Source: Gracilibacillus dipsosauri (lineage in GTDB: Bacteria > Bacillota > Bacilli > Bacillales > Amphibacillaceae). Taken from it: DNA of 64,000 nt. The stretch is taken from contig NZ_QGTD01000021.1 in NCBI RefSeq assembly GCF_003176895.1, positions 176,919 to 240,918 on the forward strand, given 5' to 3'. Both the position numbers and the translations under genes were made by a program. The notes under the pieces were generated by a model. The model saw only the letters and a list, made by a program, of their open reading frames with translations, had not been told where the DNA came from and searched no databases. Of the stretch, positions 55,394 through 63,641 are shown piece by piece. Position 1 is the stretch's first letter; every line of letters begins with the position of its first letter.

Positions 55394-55913
55394 GAATATA
55401 TCCCACCTTGTTTAATTCTTTTTTCAATGCTTTCATCCCTCTAAATAAATTGACCTTTACTTTATTTTCGGACCAACCTAGTATGTAACTAGTTTCTTTT
55501 ATCGATAATTCCTTTATTTTGCGTAATACGATCACATCTCGATAATGATGCTTTAAGTTACTTAACGCTAAATATAGTTCCTTTTCAGATTCATTCATCA
55601 TCGCGATTTGTTCGGGTGAACTCTCGTTTATATTGGATGTTGACCCGACCTCTAAGAAATAAGCAATCGGTCTCTGTTTACGTACATAATCTATCGTAAG
55701 ATTACGTGCAATGCGGCTTAACCAGCCTTTGTAATTTTCCCCCTGGAATGTCTGCAAATGGTGATACGCTTGTAGGAAGGTATCCTGCATGATATCTCTT
55801 GCTTGGTTATAATCCCCTAGCATAAAAAAGACATATTGAAAGATATCGTTATGGTATGCTTCATACAATTGATTAAGCAGATGTTGGTACTTGTTGTGAT
55901 CCAAAACCTCCAT
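55386..55913 (-). CDS. ECF-type RNA polymerase sigma factor
   Basis: 175 residues with region 2 (about 20-85, DIMQDTFLQAYHHLQTF and GWLSRIARNLTIDYVRK) and region 4 (about 115-165, YRDVIVLRKIKELSIKETSY). It directs RNA polymerase to a small regulon and is likely released from the anti-sigma protein encoded downstream. The ATG has AAAGGA right next to it, an unusually tight spacing, so the true start is not certain. A candidate autoregulated promoter lies upstream. Confidence 0.88.
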   Translation of the reverse strand: MEVLDHNKYQHLLNQLYEAYHNDIFQYVFFMLGDYNQARDIMQDTFLQAYHHLQTFQGENYKGWLSRIARNLTIDYVRKQRPIAYFLEVGSTSNINESSPEQIAMMNESEKELYLALSNLKHHYRDVIVLRKIKELSIKETSYILGWSENKVKVNLFRGMKALKKELNKVGYIHE

Positions 55914-55950
55914 TCCTTTCTCTGATCTTATTCTTGGTTTCTACTATAAC

Positions 55951-55976
55951 AACGGATTCATTACATTAAAGTTACA
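55951..55976 (-). promoter_or_regulatory. Candidate ECF-type autoregulated promoter
   Basis: On the minus strand TGTAAC (55971-55976) is followed after exactly 16 nt by CGTT (55951-55954), about 37 nt before the sigma start codon. The AAC -35 and CGT -10 are the hallmark of ECF promoters in Bacillus (SigW, SigX, SigV). Confidence 0.6.
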
Positions 55977-55995
55977 CTTTTTCTCAAAAAAATAA

Positions 55996-56026
55996 AATAG
56001 CATCTGAGCTTAAGCCAGATGCTATT
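55996..56026 (-). terminator. Terminator of moaC
   Basis: AATAGCATCTG (55996-56006) and CAGATGCTATT (56016-56026) form a perfect 11-bp stem. On the minus strand it is followed by TTATTTTTTTGAG. Confidence 0.85.
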
Positions 56027-56509
56027 CTATCCCCTTATATATGGACCACTTTTTCCGCCAGTCTTTTCGACTAGGTAGGTTTCTCCAATCACCATATCCT
56101 TATCGACAGCCTTACACATATCATAAACCGTTAGTGCGGTAACAGATGCAGCAGTAAGTGCCTCCATCTCCACACCTGTACTTCCTTTTGTTTTCGCTTC
56201 AACCGTTATGATTAAATCATATCCATTATCCAGCGTACTCCATGCAAACTCGATATTTACCCCACTAAGTGGTAATGGATGACACATAGGGATGATCGTC
56301 GAGGTTTGTTTAGCGGCCATAATTCCAGCAACCTGTGCTACAGACAGCACATCCCCTTTACCAATTGTTTGATCTACTATTTTTGTATAAATTTCTTTAT
56401 TTACTTGAATACTAGATTTAGCGATTGCTGTTCTACTTGTTATTTTTTTATCGGTAATATCGACCATTTTTGCTCTACCTTGTTCGTTAATGTGTGAAAA
56501 TTTTCCCAT
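56027..56509 (-). CDS. moaC: Cyclic pyranopterin monophosphate synthase MoaC
   Basis: About 160 residues. The family signature [13 protein letters not shown] and the [20 protein letters not shown] block with the conserved KAVDKDM are intact. With MoaA it turns GTP into cyclic pyranopterin, the first step of molybdopterin synthesis. ATG giving [11 protein letters not shown] is preferred over an upstream GTG because it matches the family start. It stands alone, divergent from modA. Confidence 0.93.
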   Translation of the reverse strand: MGKFSHINEQGRAKMVDITDKKITSRTAIAKSSIQVNKEIYTKIVDQTIGKGDVLSVAQVAGIMAAKQTSTIIPMCHPLPLSGVNIEFAWSTLDNGYDLIITVEAKTKGSTGVEMEALTAASVTALTVYDMCKAVDKDMVIGETYLVEKTGGKSGPYIRG

Positions 56510-56576
56510 AATTGTCACCAACCTTTGAACACTATTTGAATACTATTATACATTATTCTAATTCAGAAAAGAAACG

Positions 56577-56585
56577 TGTTATAAT
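56577..56585 (+). promoter_or_regulatory. Extended -10 promoter of modAB
   Basis: TGTTATAAT, an extended -10 element, lies about 30 bp before modA; the -35 (TTCTAA at 17 bp) is poor. On the other strand a TATAAT (56545-56550) can serve moaC, so the gap is a divergent promoter region. Confidence 0.6.
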
Positions 56586-56617
56586 AGAGAAAATGAATTA
56601 GTGAAGAAGGTCACATA

Positions 56618-57391
56618 ATGAAATTTGCTAAATACTTATTAATTTTCATGCTTTTTATCATGAGTGGTTGTTCGACAGAATCTAAGGAAATCACTGTTTC
56701 CGCAGCAGCTTCCTTAACGGATGCTCTAAATGAGGTAATAGAAGTCTATGAAAAAGACCATCCCAATGTGGAAATTCATGTCAATTTAGGTGGATCTGGA
56801 ACACTTAGTCAGCAAATCATTCAAGGAGCCCCAGTTGATTTATTTTTTTCCGCTTCTTTAGAGATGTTTAACCGTGTGGTTGAAGAAGGAATGATTGATA
56901 AGGAGGACGCGATTCCACTATTATCTAATCAGCTTGTATGGATTCAATCAAAGGATCAAGCAATAGTAGAGAGTATCGAAGAAATGAACAAAATAGCGAT
57001 CGGAACACCTGAAACCGTTCCAGCTGGAGCCTATGCGCAACAGGCTCTTACCTCCCAGAAGCTGTATGATCAAGTAAAGGATAAGCTCGTTTTTACAAAG
57101 GATGTTCGTCAAGTATTACAATATGTAGAAAGTGAAAACGTAAATGCTGGAATAGTGTATAAAACAGATGCCCTTCAATCAGAGAAAGTAATGGTTAATG
57201 AAGAATTATCCATTGGAGAACATGATGCAATTATTTATCCAGTAGGGATCATTAATAATTCTAAAGAAAAGGATACGACCAACTCTTTTTTAACATTTCT
57301 ACAATCAAATGAAGCGATTAAGATATTTAAACAATATGGTTTTAATGAAATTGATGGTGACATAGATGGAAGCATTTTTTCAACCAATTAA
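56618..57391 (+). CDS. modA: Molybdate ABC transporter substrate-binding lipoprotein
   Basis: 257 residues. The signal peptide has a lipobox ending in MSGC (lipid-modified Cys18), and the mature protein starts ITVSAAASLTDALNEV, typical of ModA. NLGGSGTLSQQI and GTPETVPAG line the oxyanion site. It captures molybdate or tungstate outside the membrane. It overlaps modB by 26 bp. Confidence 0.9.
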   Translation: MKFAKYLLIFMLFIMSGCSTESKEITVSAAASLTDALNEVIEVYEKDHPNVEIHVNLGGSGTLSQQIIQGAPVDLFFSASLEMFNRVVEEGMIDKEDAIPLLSNQLVWIQSKDQAIVESIEEMNKIAIGTPETVPAGAYAQQALTSQKLYDQVKDKLVFTKDVRQVLQYVESENVNAGIVYKTDALQSEKVMVNEELSIGEHDAIIYPVGIINNSKEKDTTNSFLTFLQSNEAIKIFKQYGFNEIDGDIDGSIFSTN

Positions 57392-58016
57392 ATTATCCCT
57401 TTTTATTTCCTTTATTTCCTTAATTATTGTGACAATATTAGGGATGCTTATTGGATGGGTAATGGAAAAGAAAATATTTAAAGGGAAAGTGGTCCTTGAT
57501 ACGATTCTACTATTACCAATTGTACTGCCTCCGACGGTGATTGGCTTTTTGTTAATCATTATTTTTGGTACCAATGGGGTATTTGGCGAGATCAGTTCTT
57601 TTTTCTTTGATCAAACTATCATGTTCACGATCTGGGCGGCAGTTATCGCAGCAGTTGTCGTTGCCTTTCCATTAATGTATCAATCGGTTCGAACAGGTAT
57701 TTCTCTTGTGGATCCAGCGATTGAGGATGCGGCAAGAGTGGATGGAGCTGGGGAATGGCGAGTGTTTCGATACATTACCCTTCCATTAATAAAAAAATCA
57801 ACGATGACAGGCGTTGTGTTAGCATTTGCTAGAGCATTAGGTGAATTTGGGGCTACCTTAATGTTTGCGGGCAATATTCCAGGTACAACCCAAACCGTTC
57901 CGATGGCCATTTATGTAGCGTTTGAATCGAACAAAATGGGTCTGGCTTGGGCTTGGGTATGGTCGATTATTGTCGTTTCTTTCATTATGATCGGAATTAT
58001 ACGTAAATCTGCCTAA
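57366..58016 (+). CDS. modB: Molybdate ABC transporter permease
   Basis: 216 residues with five membrane helices and the EAA loop (EDAARVDGAGEWRVFRYITLPL) that contacts the ATPase. GEFGATLMFAGN is typical of ModB. No modC ATPase gene follows; B. subtilis modAB (yvgL-yvgM) likewise lacks a linked modC, so an ATPase from elsewhere must be used. Confidence 0.92.
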   Translation: MEAFFQPIKLSLFISFISLIIVTILGMLIGWVMEKKIFKGKVVLDTILLLPIVLPPTVIGFLLIIIFGTNGVFGEISSFFFDQTIMFTIWAAVIAAVVVAFPLMYQSVRTGISLVDPAIEDAARVDGAGEWRVFRYITLPLIKKSTMTGVVLAFARALGEFGATLMFAGNIPGTTQTVPMAIYVAFESNKMGLAWAWVWSIIVVSFIMIGIIRKSA

Positions 58017-58067
58017 ACAATCGTTGAAATTTTGTCAAAAACACACAATGCAAACGCTACCAAACCA

Positions 58068-58076
58068 TGCTACAAT
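58068..58076 (+). promoter_or_regulatory. Extended -10 promoter of yerA
   Basis: TGCTACAAT forms an extended -10 about 35 bp before the yerA start. No good -35 is visible at 17 bp. Confidence 0.5.
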
Positions 58077-58110
58077 AGACTTAAATTAAATATAAGTTGA
58101 GGAGATTAGC

Positions 58111-59853
58111 ATGAGTGAGCATTTATATAGATGGCGTAATAAAGAAATTCGGAAGCAGGTAGCGGTTATTGATGGAAAAGAACTACCGACAATGGTATTG
58201 AAAAATGCCCTATACTTAAATGTGTTCTTACGAAAGTGGATAGAAGCCCATATTTGGGTTTATAAGGATCGCATTGTGTACGTAGGGGATAAATTGCCTC
58301 TAAACATGACAAGTATGGAGGTGGTGGATTGTAGCGGTAAATATGTAGTACCTGGTTATATTGAACCACATGTCCATCCATTTCAACTATATAATCCGTA
58401 TGAATTAGCCATGTTTGCAGGACAGACAGGAACTACAACACTAATGAACGATAACCTGCCATGGCTTTATTTAATGGATAGGAATAAAGCGTTCTCATTA
58501 TTGGAAGACTTTATGCAGCTTCCGGTATCCATGTACTGGTGGGCACGATTTGATTCACAATCCGAAATCAACGAAGAGCAAGAGATTTTTAATGATGAGG
58601 ATATCCAAGCATGGCTCCAGCATGATGCTGTTGTTCAAGGTGGGGAATTAACAGCATGGCCACAAGTGATGAAGGATGACGATCGTATTCTTTATTGGAT
58701 GCAGGAGGCGAAGCGATTACGTAAGCCTGTCGAAGGCCATTTTCCGGGTGCATCCGAAAAAACGTTAGTAAAGCTTAAGCTCTTAGGGGCAAGCTCTGAT
58801 CATGAGGCATTATCAGGTGAGGAAGTTTTCCACCGCTTGGCAATGGGCTATCGGGTTGGATTACGTAATTCTTCTGTCAGACCTGATTTAGCAAAATTAC
58901 TTCAAGAATTACAGGAATTAGAGCTAACTTCTTATGATCATTTAACCATGACAACAGATGGATCTACTCCATCATTTTATAAGAATGGGATCATTAACGA
59001 GTGTGTACAAATTGCTATTGATAACGGAGTCCCAGAGATAGAGGCATATATGATGGCAACCTACAATGCAGCAGAGCAATTTCATTTGGAGGAGCGTTTA
59101 GGTGGCATAGCACCAGGTCGTGTCGCTCATCTTAATATCTTGGAAGCAAAGGATAACGCAACACCAATTTCTGTAATTGCTAAGGGTCAATGGCTTAAGC
59201 GTGATGGTAAGATGATAAACCATAATCAACAAATAGATTGGGGCAAATACGGTCTTGACAAGTTAGATTTAAAATGGCATTTGTCAGAGAGTGATTTGCA
59301 ATTTTCGATGCCTGTTGGTCTTCGAATGGAAAATGATGTGATTATGAAGCCATATCCTATCTCCATTGATGCCAATACAGAAAAAATTATGAATTCATGT
59401 GATGAATCTTTTCTCATGTTGATTGATCGAGAAGGAGAATGGCGAGTAAATACAATTATCAAGGGCTTCACGGAGACCTTGGGTGGTCTGGCAAGCTCTT
59501 ATTCTCTGACAGGGGATATTGTATTAATTGGTAAGAGTAAATCAGATTTAATGCTTGCCTTTTCTAGAATGAAAGAAATTGGTGGAGGCATTGTGCTAGT
59601 GGACGAAGGGAAGGTAATCTTTGAATTACCATTAAATATAGCTGGAATGATGTATGATGGAAAAATGTCAGCTCTTATTAAAGAGGATGAAAAACTAAAA
59701 GAAATTTTAATAAAACATGGCTATAAATATGAGGATCCTCCATACAATTTATTATTTTTATCTTCCATGCATCTACCTTTTGTTCGAATAACTCCATTAG
59801 GAATAATTGATGTCAAGAAAAAAGATATCTTATTTCCTGCGATTATGCGTTAA
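58111..59853 (+). CDS. yerA: Adenine deaminase-like amidohydrolase (YerA type)
   Basis: 580 residues, the same length as B. subtilis YerA. The metal-dependent hydrolase motif is EPHVHP (His87, His89), with further candidates in EGHFPGA, SSDHEALSGEE and MTTDGSTP, the expected order for adenine deaminases. A C-terminal domain (about 400-580) follows, with ETLGGLASSYS. Normal AdeC has DAHVHIESS at the first motif, so substrate preference is uncertain. GTTGAGGAG precedes the ATG. In B. subtilis it lies soon after purD. Confidence 0.85.
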   Translation: MSEHLYRWRNKEIRKQVAVIDGKELPTMVLKNALYLNVFLRKWIEAHIWVYKDRIVYVGDKLPLNMTSMEVVDCSGKYVVPGYIEPHVHPFQLYNPYELAMFAGQTGTTTLMNDNLPWLYLMDRNKAFSLLEDFMQLPVSMYWWARFDSQSEINEEQEIFNDEDIQAWLQHDAVVQGGELTAWPQVMKDDDRILYWMQEAKRLRKPVEGHFPGASEKTLVKLKLLGASSDHEALSGEEVFHRLAMGYRVGLRNSSVRPDLAKLLQELQELELTSYDHLTMTTDGSTPSFYKNGIINECVQIAIDNGVPEIEAYMMATYNAAEQFHLEERLGGIAPGRVAHLNILEAKDNATPISVIAKGQWLKRDGKMINHNQQIDWGKYGLDKLDLKWHLSESDLQFSMPVGLRMENDVIMKPYPISIDANTEKIMNSCDESFLMLIDREGEWRVNTIIKGFTETLGGLASSYSLTGDIVLIGKSKSDLMLAFSRMKEIGGGIVLVDEGKVIFELPLNIAGMMYDGKMSALIKEDEKLKEILIKHGYKYEDPPYNLLFLSSMHLPFVRITPLGIIDVKKKDILFPAIMR

Positions 59854-59946
59854 TCAATGCTATAATGAAATGGTTGATAAGACATGTACCTATAGTGCAT
59901 GTCTCATTTTCTATTCAAAGAATCTTGAGGGAAGGCGGATTATATT

Positions 59947-60978
59947 ATGAAATGGAAAATTATGCTTATTCTTGTTTTTTCTTTATTGTTAATGGCTTGC
60001 TCAACTAATGAAAAAGAGACATCCAATCCAAAGGAACCAGAACAAGAAGCACCCGTGGAAGAGCCAGTCGAGGAGACGGAACCAATCATTGCACCACTCA
60101 CTGGGCTAGAGTTAGAGAGCGAACCGCCGAATCGAATGCTAGCTATTATGATAAACAATCATCCGAAGGCAAGACCACAAACGGGGTTATCACAGGCAGA
60201 TATTGTTTTTGAAATATTAGCTGAGGGTAATATTACGAGATTTATGGCCTTGTTTCATAGTAATCTCCCAGAAAAAGTAGGACCTGTCAGAAGTGCGCGA
60301 CCGTATTATTTTAATCTTGCTAATGATTATGGTGCGCTTTATATTTACCACGGAGCGGCTGACTTTATTGAACAAATGCTTCAAAATGGAGCAGCCGATC
60401 ATTTAAATGGTAGCTACTATGATAATGATAAAGTTTTATTCGAACGTTCTAGTGATCGTGTAGCACCACATAATTCTTATGTGTTAATTGACAGTGTGTA
60501 TGAGGAAGCGGAAGAAAAGGGATACGAAATAGAAGGAAGCTACTCACCGTTTTCCTTTTTAAGTACAGAGGAAGTTGTAGAAGGTGACCCGGCAACAAAT
60601 GTCCAGTTTGATTATATCGGAAATCCTATTCAATATATCTATGAATCTACCAATGAAAAATATATTCGTTACGATGGTGGAACAGAGACGACTGAAAAGG
60701 CTACTGGCGAAGAAGTAGAAATAGATAATGTCTTTATTTTAGAAACGGCACATGAGGTTGTCGATAATGCAGGAAGACGTGAAATTGACTTACAATCTGG
60801 AGGGGACGCTTTATTGCTCCAAAAGGGTAAAGTACAACACGTGCAATGGGAGCGAATTGATGATAGAATAATCCCAACGAAGAATGGAAAACCTGTTCCA
60901 CTAGTTCCAGGGAAAACATGGATTAATGTTATTCCAACATCCCCAGGCATTGATGGAGTAGAGGTAACGAGTGAATAA
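59947..60978 (+). CDS. yerB: DUF3048 lipoprotein (YerB type)
   Basis: 343 residues. The lipoprotein signal ends in LLMAC (Cys18), followed by an acidic Pro/Glu linker (about 25-50) and the DUF3048 domain with MLAIMINNHPKARPQTGLSQ and VGPVRSARPYY. A C-terminal DUF3048 subdomain (about 225-343) has the QWERIDDRIIPTKNG block. It is anchored outside the membrane; its function is unknown. GAGGGAAGGCG precedes the ATG. Same position as yerB in B. subtilis. Confidence 0.88.
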   Translation: MKWKIMLILVFSLLLMACSTNEKETSNPKEPEQEAPVEEPVEETEPIIAPLTGLELESEPPNRMLAIMINNHPKARPQTGLSQADIVFEILAEGNITRFMALFHSNLPEKVGPVRSARPYYFNLANDYGALYIYHGAADFIEQMLQNGAADHLNGSYYDNDKVLFERSSDRVAPHNSYVLIDSVYEEAEEKGYEIEGSYSPFSFLSTEEVVEGDPATNVQFDYIGNPIQYIYESTNEKYIRYDGGTETTEKATGEEVEIDNVFILETAHEVVDNAGRREIDLQSGGDALLLQKGKVQHVQWERIDDRIIPTKNGKPVPLVPGKTWINVIPTSPGIDGVEVTSE

Positions 60979-61004
60979 GATGGAATAAAAGGAGAGATTA
61001 TTCC

Positions 61005-61301
61005 ATGCAAATCGATAAATTGCGTGGCGAACAACTAGATCAGTTATTTGATGCCATATTGACATTAAAGGATCGAGAAGAATGCTATCGATTTTTTGAT
61101 GACATTGCAACAATGAATGAGATTCAATCATTAGCACAGCGCTTACAAGTTGCGAAGATGTTAGACGAAGGTAGTACTTATACAGCTATTGCAAAGGAAT
61201 CTAGTGCATCAACGACAACTATTTCCCGGGTGAAAAGATGTCTAGCCTATGGGAATGACGGTTATCGTATCGTACTCGATCGTTTAAAAGAAAAAGAATA
61301 A
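61005..61301 (+). CDS. yerC: TrpR/YerC-family DNA-binding protein
   Basis: 98 residues, helical, with a TrpR-like helix-turn-helix in AIAKESSASTTTISRVKRCL (about 66-85). RDEIQSLAQRL-type EIQSLAQRLQVAKML is the family mark. B. subtilis YerC is of the same size. Targets unknown. AAAGGAGAG precedes the ATG, 26 bp after yerB, so both are likely co-transcribed. Confidence 0.88.
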   Translation: MQIDKLRGEQLDQLFDAILTLKDREECYRFFDDIATMNEIQSLAQRLQVAKMLDEGSTYTAIAKESSASTTTISRVKRCLAYGNDGYRIVLDRLKEKE

Positions 61302-61320
61302 AGAGGGTGCCTCTCTTTTT
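61302..61320 (+). terminator. Small terminator after yerC
   Basis: AGAGG (61302-61306) pairs with CCTCT (61310-61314), followed by CTTTTT. The stem is short and probably leaky. Confidence 0.5.
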
Positions 61321-61360
61321 GGGGGACTCTTTTTCATGTGTGAAAAAGGAGAGGATAGTA

Positions 61361-62344
61361 ATGGTTCGTTTTGGTGTAATCGGAACTAATTGGATCACAG
61401 ATCGATTTATTGATGGGGCGCAGAAAATAAAGGATTTTCAGCTTACAGCTGTTTATTCAAGAACAGAAGAAAATGCAAAAGAATTTGCAAATAAATATGG
61501 TGTGACATCAACCTATACAGATTTATCCGTATTTGCAGAAAGTGATGTAATAGATGCTGTATATATTGCAAGCCCGACTGCTTTTCATGCTGAGCATGCC
61601 ATGACCTGTATGAAGGCTGGAAAGCACGTAATAGTGGAAAAGCCGTTTGCCTCCAACCAGCGCGAAGTAGAATCGATGATAGAAACAGCGAAGGCTAACA
61701 ATGTTACTTTAATGGAAGCAATGAAAACGACACACCTTCCAAACTTCGATCTTGTAAAAAAGAGTCTGGATAAAATAGGGCCAGTCCGTCGCTATGTAGC
61801 GAATTTTTGTCAGTATTCTTCCAGATATGATAAATACAAAGAAGGTATTGTCTTAAATGCTTTCAAACCAGAATTATCAAATGGCTCCTTAATGGATATC
61901 GGAGTGTACTGTCTATACCCTATGGTAGCTTTATTTGGAGCACCAGAAAGAGTGAAAGCAACTGGTTATATGCTAGATTCAGGAGTAGATGGGGAAGGTA
62001 CTGTTACAGTGGATTATCCTACTTTAAATGGTGTAGCCATGTTTTCGAAGATTACAAACTCGAAATTACCATCTGAGATACAAGGAGAAAAAGGCTCGAT
62101 TGTTATCGGAAAATTTTCTGATATGCGAGATGTGAAAATTGTTTATCATGACGGCACAGAGGAAAAGCTAACTACGGATCAAGTTGAGAATTCTATGTAT
62201 TATGAAGCCTTATCCTTTATTCAATCTGTACAAAAAGGCGAAATCGAAAATAGTACAAACACCTGGGAATTATCCTTAGAAACAATGAAAGTATTAGATC
62301 AAGCACGTGAAGATATAGGGCTCGTGTTTCCAGCAGATAAATAA
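61361..62344 (+). CDS. Gfo/Idh/MocA-family oxidoreductase
   Basis: About 327 residues. The N-terminal NAD(P)-binding fold begins RFGVIGTNWITDRFI and contains IVEKPFASN (EKP motif with the conserved Lys). The C-terminal GFO_IDH_MocA domain includes GSLMDIGVYCLYP. Members oxidise sugars or cyclitols; the substrate here is unknown. ATG at 61361 (MVRFGV) is chosen because AAAGGAGAGG precedes it and the upstream extension runs through the yerC terminator. Confidence 0.88.
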   Translation: MVRFGVIGTNWITDRFIDGAQKIKDFQLTAVYSRTEENAKEFANKYGVTSTYTDLSVFAESDVIDAVYIASPTAFHAEHAMTCMKAGKHVIVEKPFASNQREVESMIETAKANNVTLMEAMKTTHLPNFDLVKKSLDKIGPVRRYVANFCQYSSRYDKYKEGIVLNAFKPELSNGSLMDIGVYCLYPMVALFGAPERVKATGYMLDSGVDGEGTVTVDYPTLNGVAMFSKITNSKLPSEIQGEKGSIVIGKFSDMRDVKIVYHDGTEEKLTTDQVENSMYYEALSFIQSVQKGEIENSTNTWELSLETMKVLDQAREDIGLVFPADK

Positions 62345-62350
62345 GTAGTC

Positions 62351-62388
62351 AAATCCTCAAAAGGCTGTGATCTTTTGGGGATTTTTTA
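62351..62388 (+). terminator. Terminator after the oxidoreductase
   Basis: AAATCCTCAAAAG (62351-62363) pairs with CTTTTGGGGATTT (62372-62384) through 13 bp with one wobble, followed by TTT. Confidence 0.88.
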
Positions 62389-62480
62389 GTTGAGAAATAC
62401 TAAGATGAATACGTGGTATCAGAAATTGAAACATTTGCATAGGCTAATGTGTAAATCTTTTTTCAAAGAGGTGATGATTT

Positions 62481-63560
62481 TTGTCTGGGAAAGGGATGCA
62501 TTATTATGCAAGTGGGAATACGGCAAAAGGATTCTATAATTTGTTTGAATCAAATATGCAAGGATTAGAAAATATTTATCTTTTAAAGGGTGGTCCTCAT
62601 ACTTTAAAATCCTCGATGATAAAAAAGTTAGCTGATACATGGACAGAACAAGGATATTATACAGAGAGAATTCATAGTTCATCTGATAATGATTCGTTAG
62701 CTGGCCTTATTATTCCAGCACTTCAATTTGGGATTTTTGATACATCTACTTCACCTATTTCAGAGGTTCACTATGTGGATTTTGAAGCAGCTTTAGATAA
62801 AGCAAAGTTAAAAGCTATGCATACCGAATGGCAGGAATTACATGCAAAAATTTCAGAGACATTTCAAGCAGCATATGATTGCTTTGCAGATGGTCTACAC
62901 ATTCATGATTACTTAGAGGATATATATATTAAGGAAATGGATTTTAATAAGGCCAATCAAGTAACAGACGAATTAATTCAAGAAATTTTACTTGATAAAA
63001 AGAGTAACAACGAAAATGCAATTATTCGCCATCGTTTCTTCGGTGCCTCTACCCCTGCAGGTGTTGTGGATTTTATTCCATCAATTACCGATGGATTGAC
63101 AAAGCGTTATTTTATTAAAGGACGTGCTGGAAGTGGAAAATCAACACTTTTAAAGAAAGTAGTCTCAACAAGTAAAGAACGTGGATTCGATATAGAAGTT
63201 TATCACTGTGGCTTTGACCCAAAAAGTGTTGATATGGTAGTGATTCGGGAGCTTAGTGTATGTTTATTTGATAGTACGGATCCGCATGAATATTTTCCTG
63301 AGAGAAAGGGAGATGAAATTGTTGATTTATACAAGCTAACCATCACCCCTGGTACAGATGAAAAGTATGAATCTGATATTATATACTATACAAAAAGCTA
63401 TAAGCAAAGGATGAAGGATGGTATTGCTCATTTGAAAAAGGCAAAGTCTTTGAATGATCAATTAGAAGCTATGTATATGGATGCCGTTGATTTTTCGGTA
63501 ATTGATGAAATGGATATAGCTATCAATAGGGAGATTGCTAAGCTAGCGAAAAATAGTTAG
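62481..63560 (+). CDS. Double P-loop ATPase/nucleotide-kinase-like protein (PRK06851 type)
   Basis: 359 residues with two related P-loop halves. The first has a degenerate Walker A, LLKGGPHTLKSSM (about 35-47). The second has a perfect one, IKGRAGSGKSTLL (about 212-224). This doubled layout and length fit the uncharacterised PRK06851 family common in Bacillales. The TTG start has AAAGAGGTGATG upstream. It stands alone between two terminators. Function unknown; a nucleic-acid or sporulation-linked ATPase cannot be excluded. Confidence 0.75.
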   Translation: MSGKGMHYYASGNTAKGFYNLFESNMQGLENIYLLKGGPHTLKSSMIKKLADTWTEQGYYTERIHSSSDNDSLAGLIIPALQFGIFDTSTSPISEVHYVDFEAALDKAKLKAMHTEWQELHAKISETFQAAYDCFADGLHIHDYLEDIYIKEMDFNKANQVTDELIQEILLDKKSNNENAIIRHRFFGASTPAGVVDFIPSITDGLTKRYFIKGRAGSGKSTLLKKVVSTSKERGFDIEVYHCGFDPKSVDMVVIRELSVCLFDSTDPHEYFPERKGDEIVDLYKLTITPGTDEKYESDIIYYTKSYKQRMKDGIAHLKKAKSLNDQLEAMYMDAVDFSVIDEMDIAINREIAKLAKNS

Positions 63561-63570
63561 CTTTGCGAAT

Positions 63571-63607
63571 AACCATGAAGCATTGGAAAAGAAGATGCTT
63601 CATGGTT
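63571..63607 (+). terminator. Terminator after the double P-loop gene
   Basis: AACCATGAAGCA (63571-63582) pairs perfectly with TGCTTCATGGTT (63596-63607) over 12 bp with a 13-nt loop. The U tract is short. Confidence 0.7.
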
Positions 63608-63641
63608 TATGCAGTGACGACATTTGTATTCTCTCCCATAA

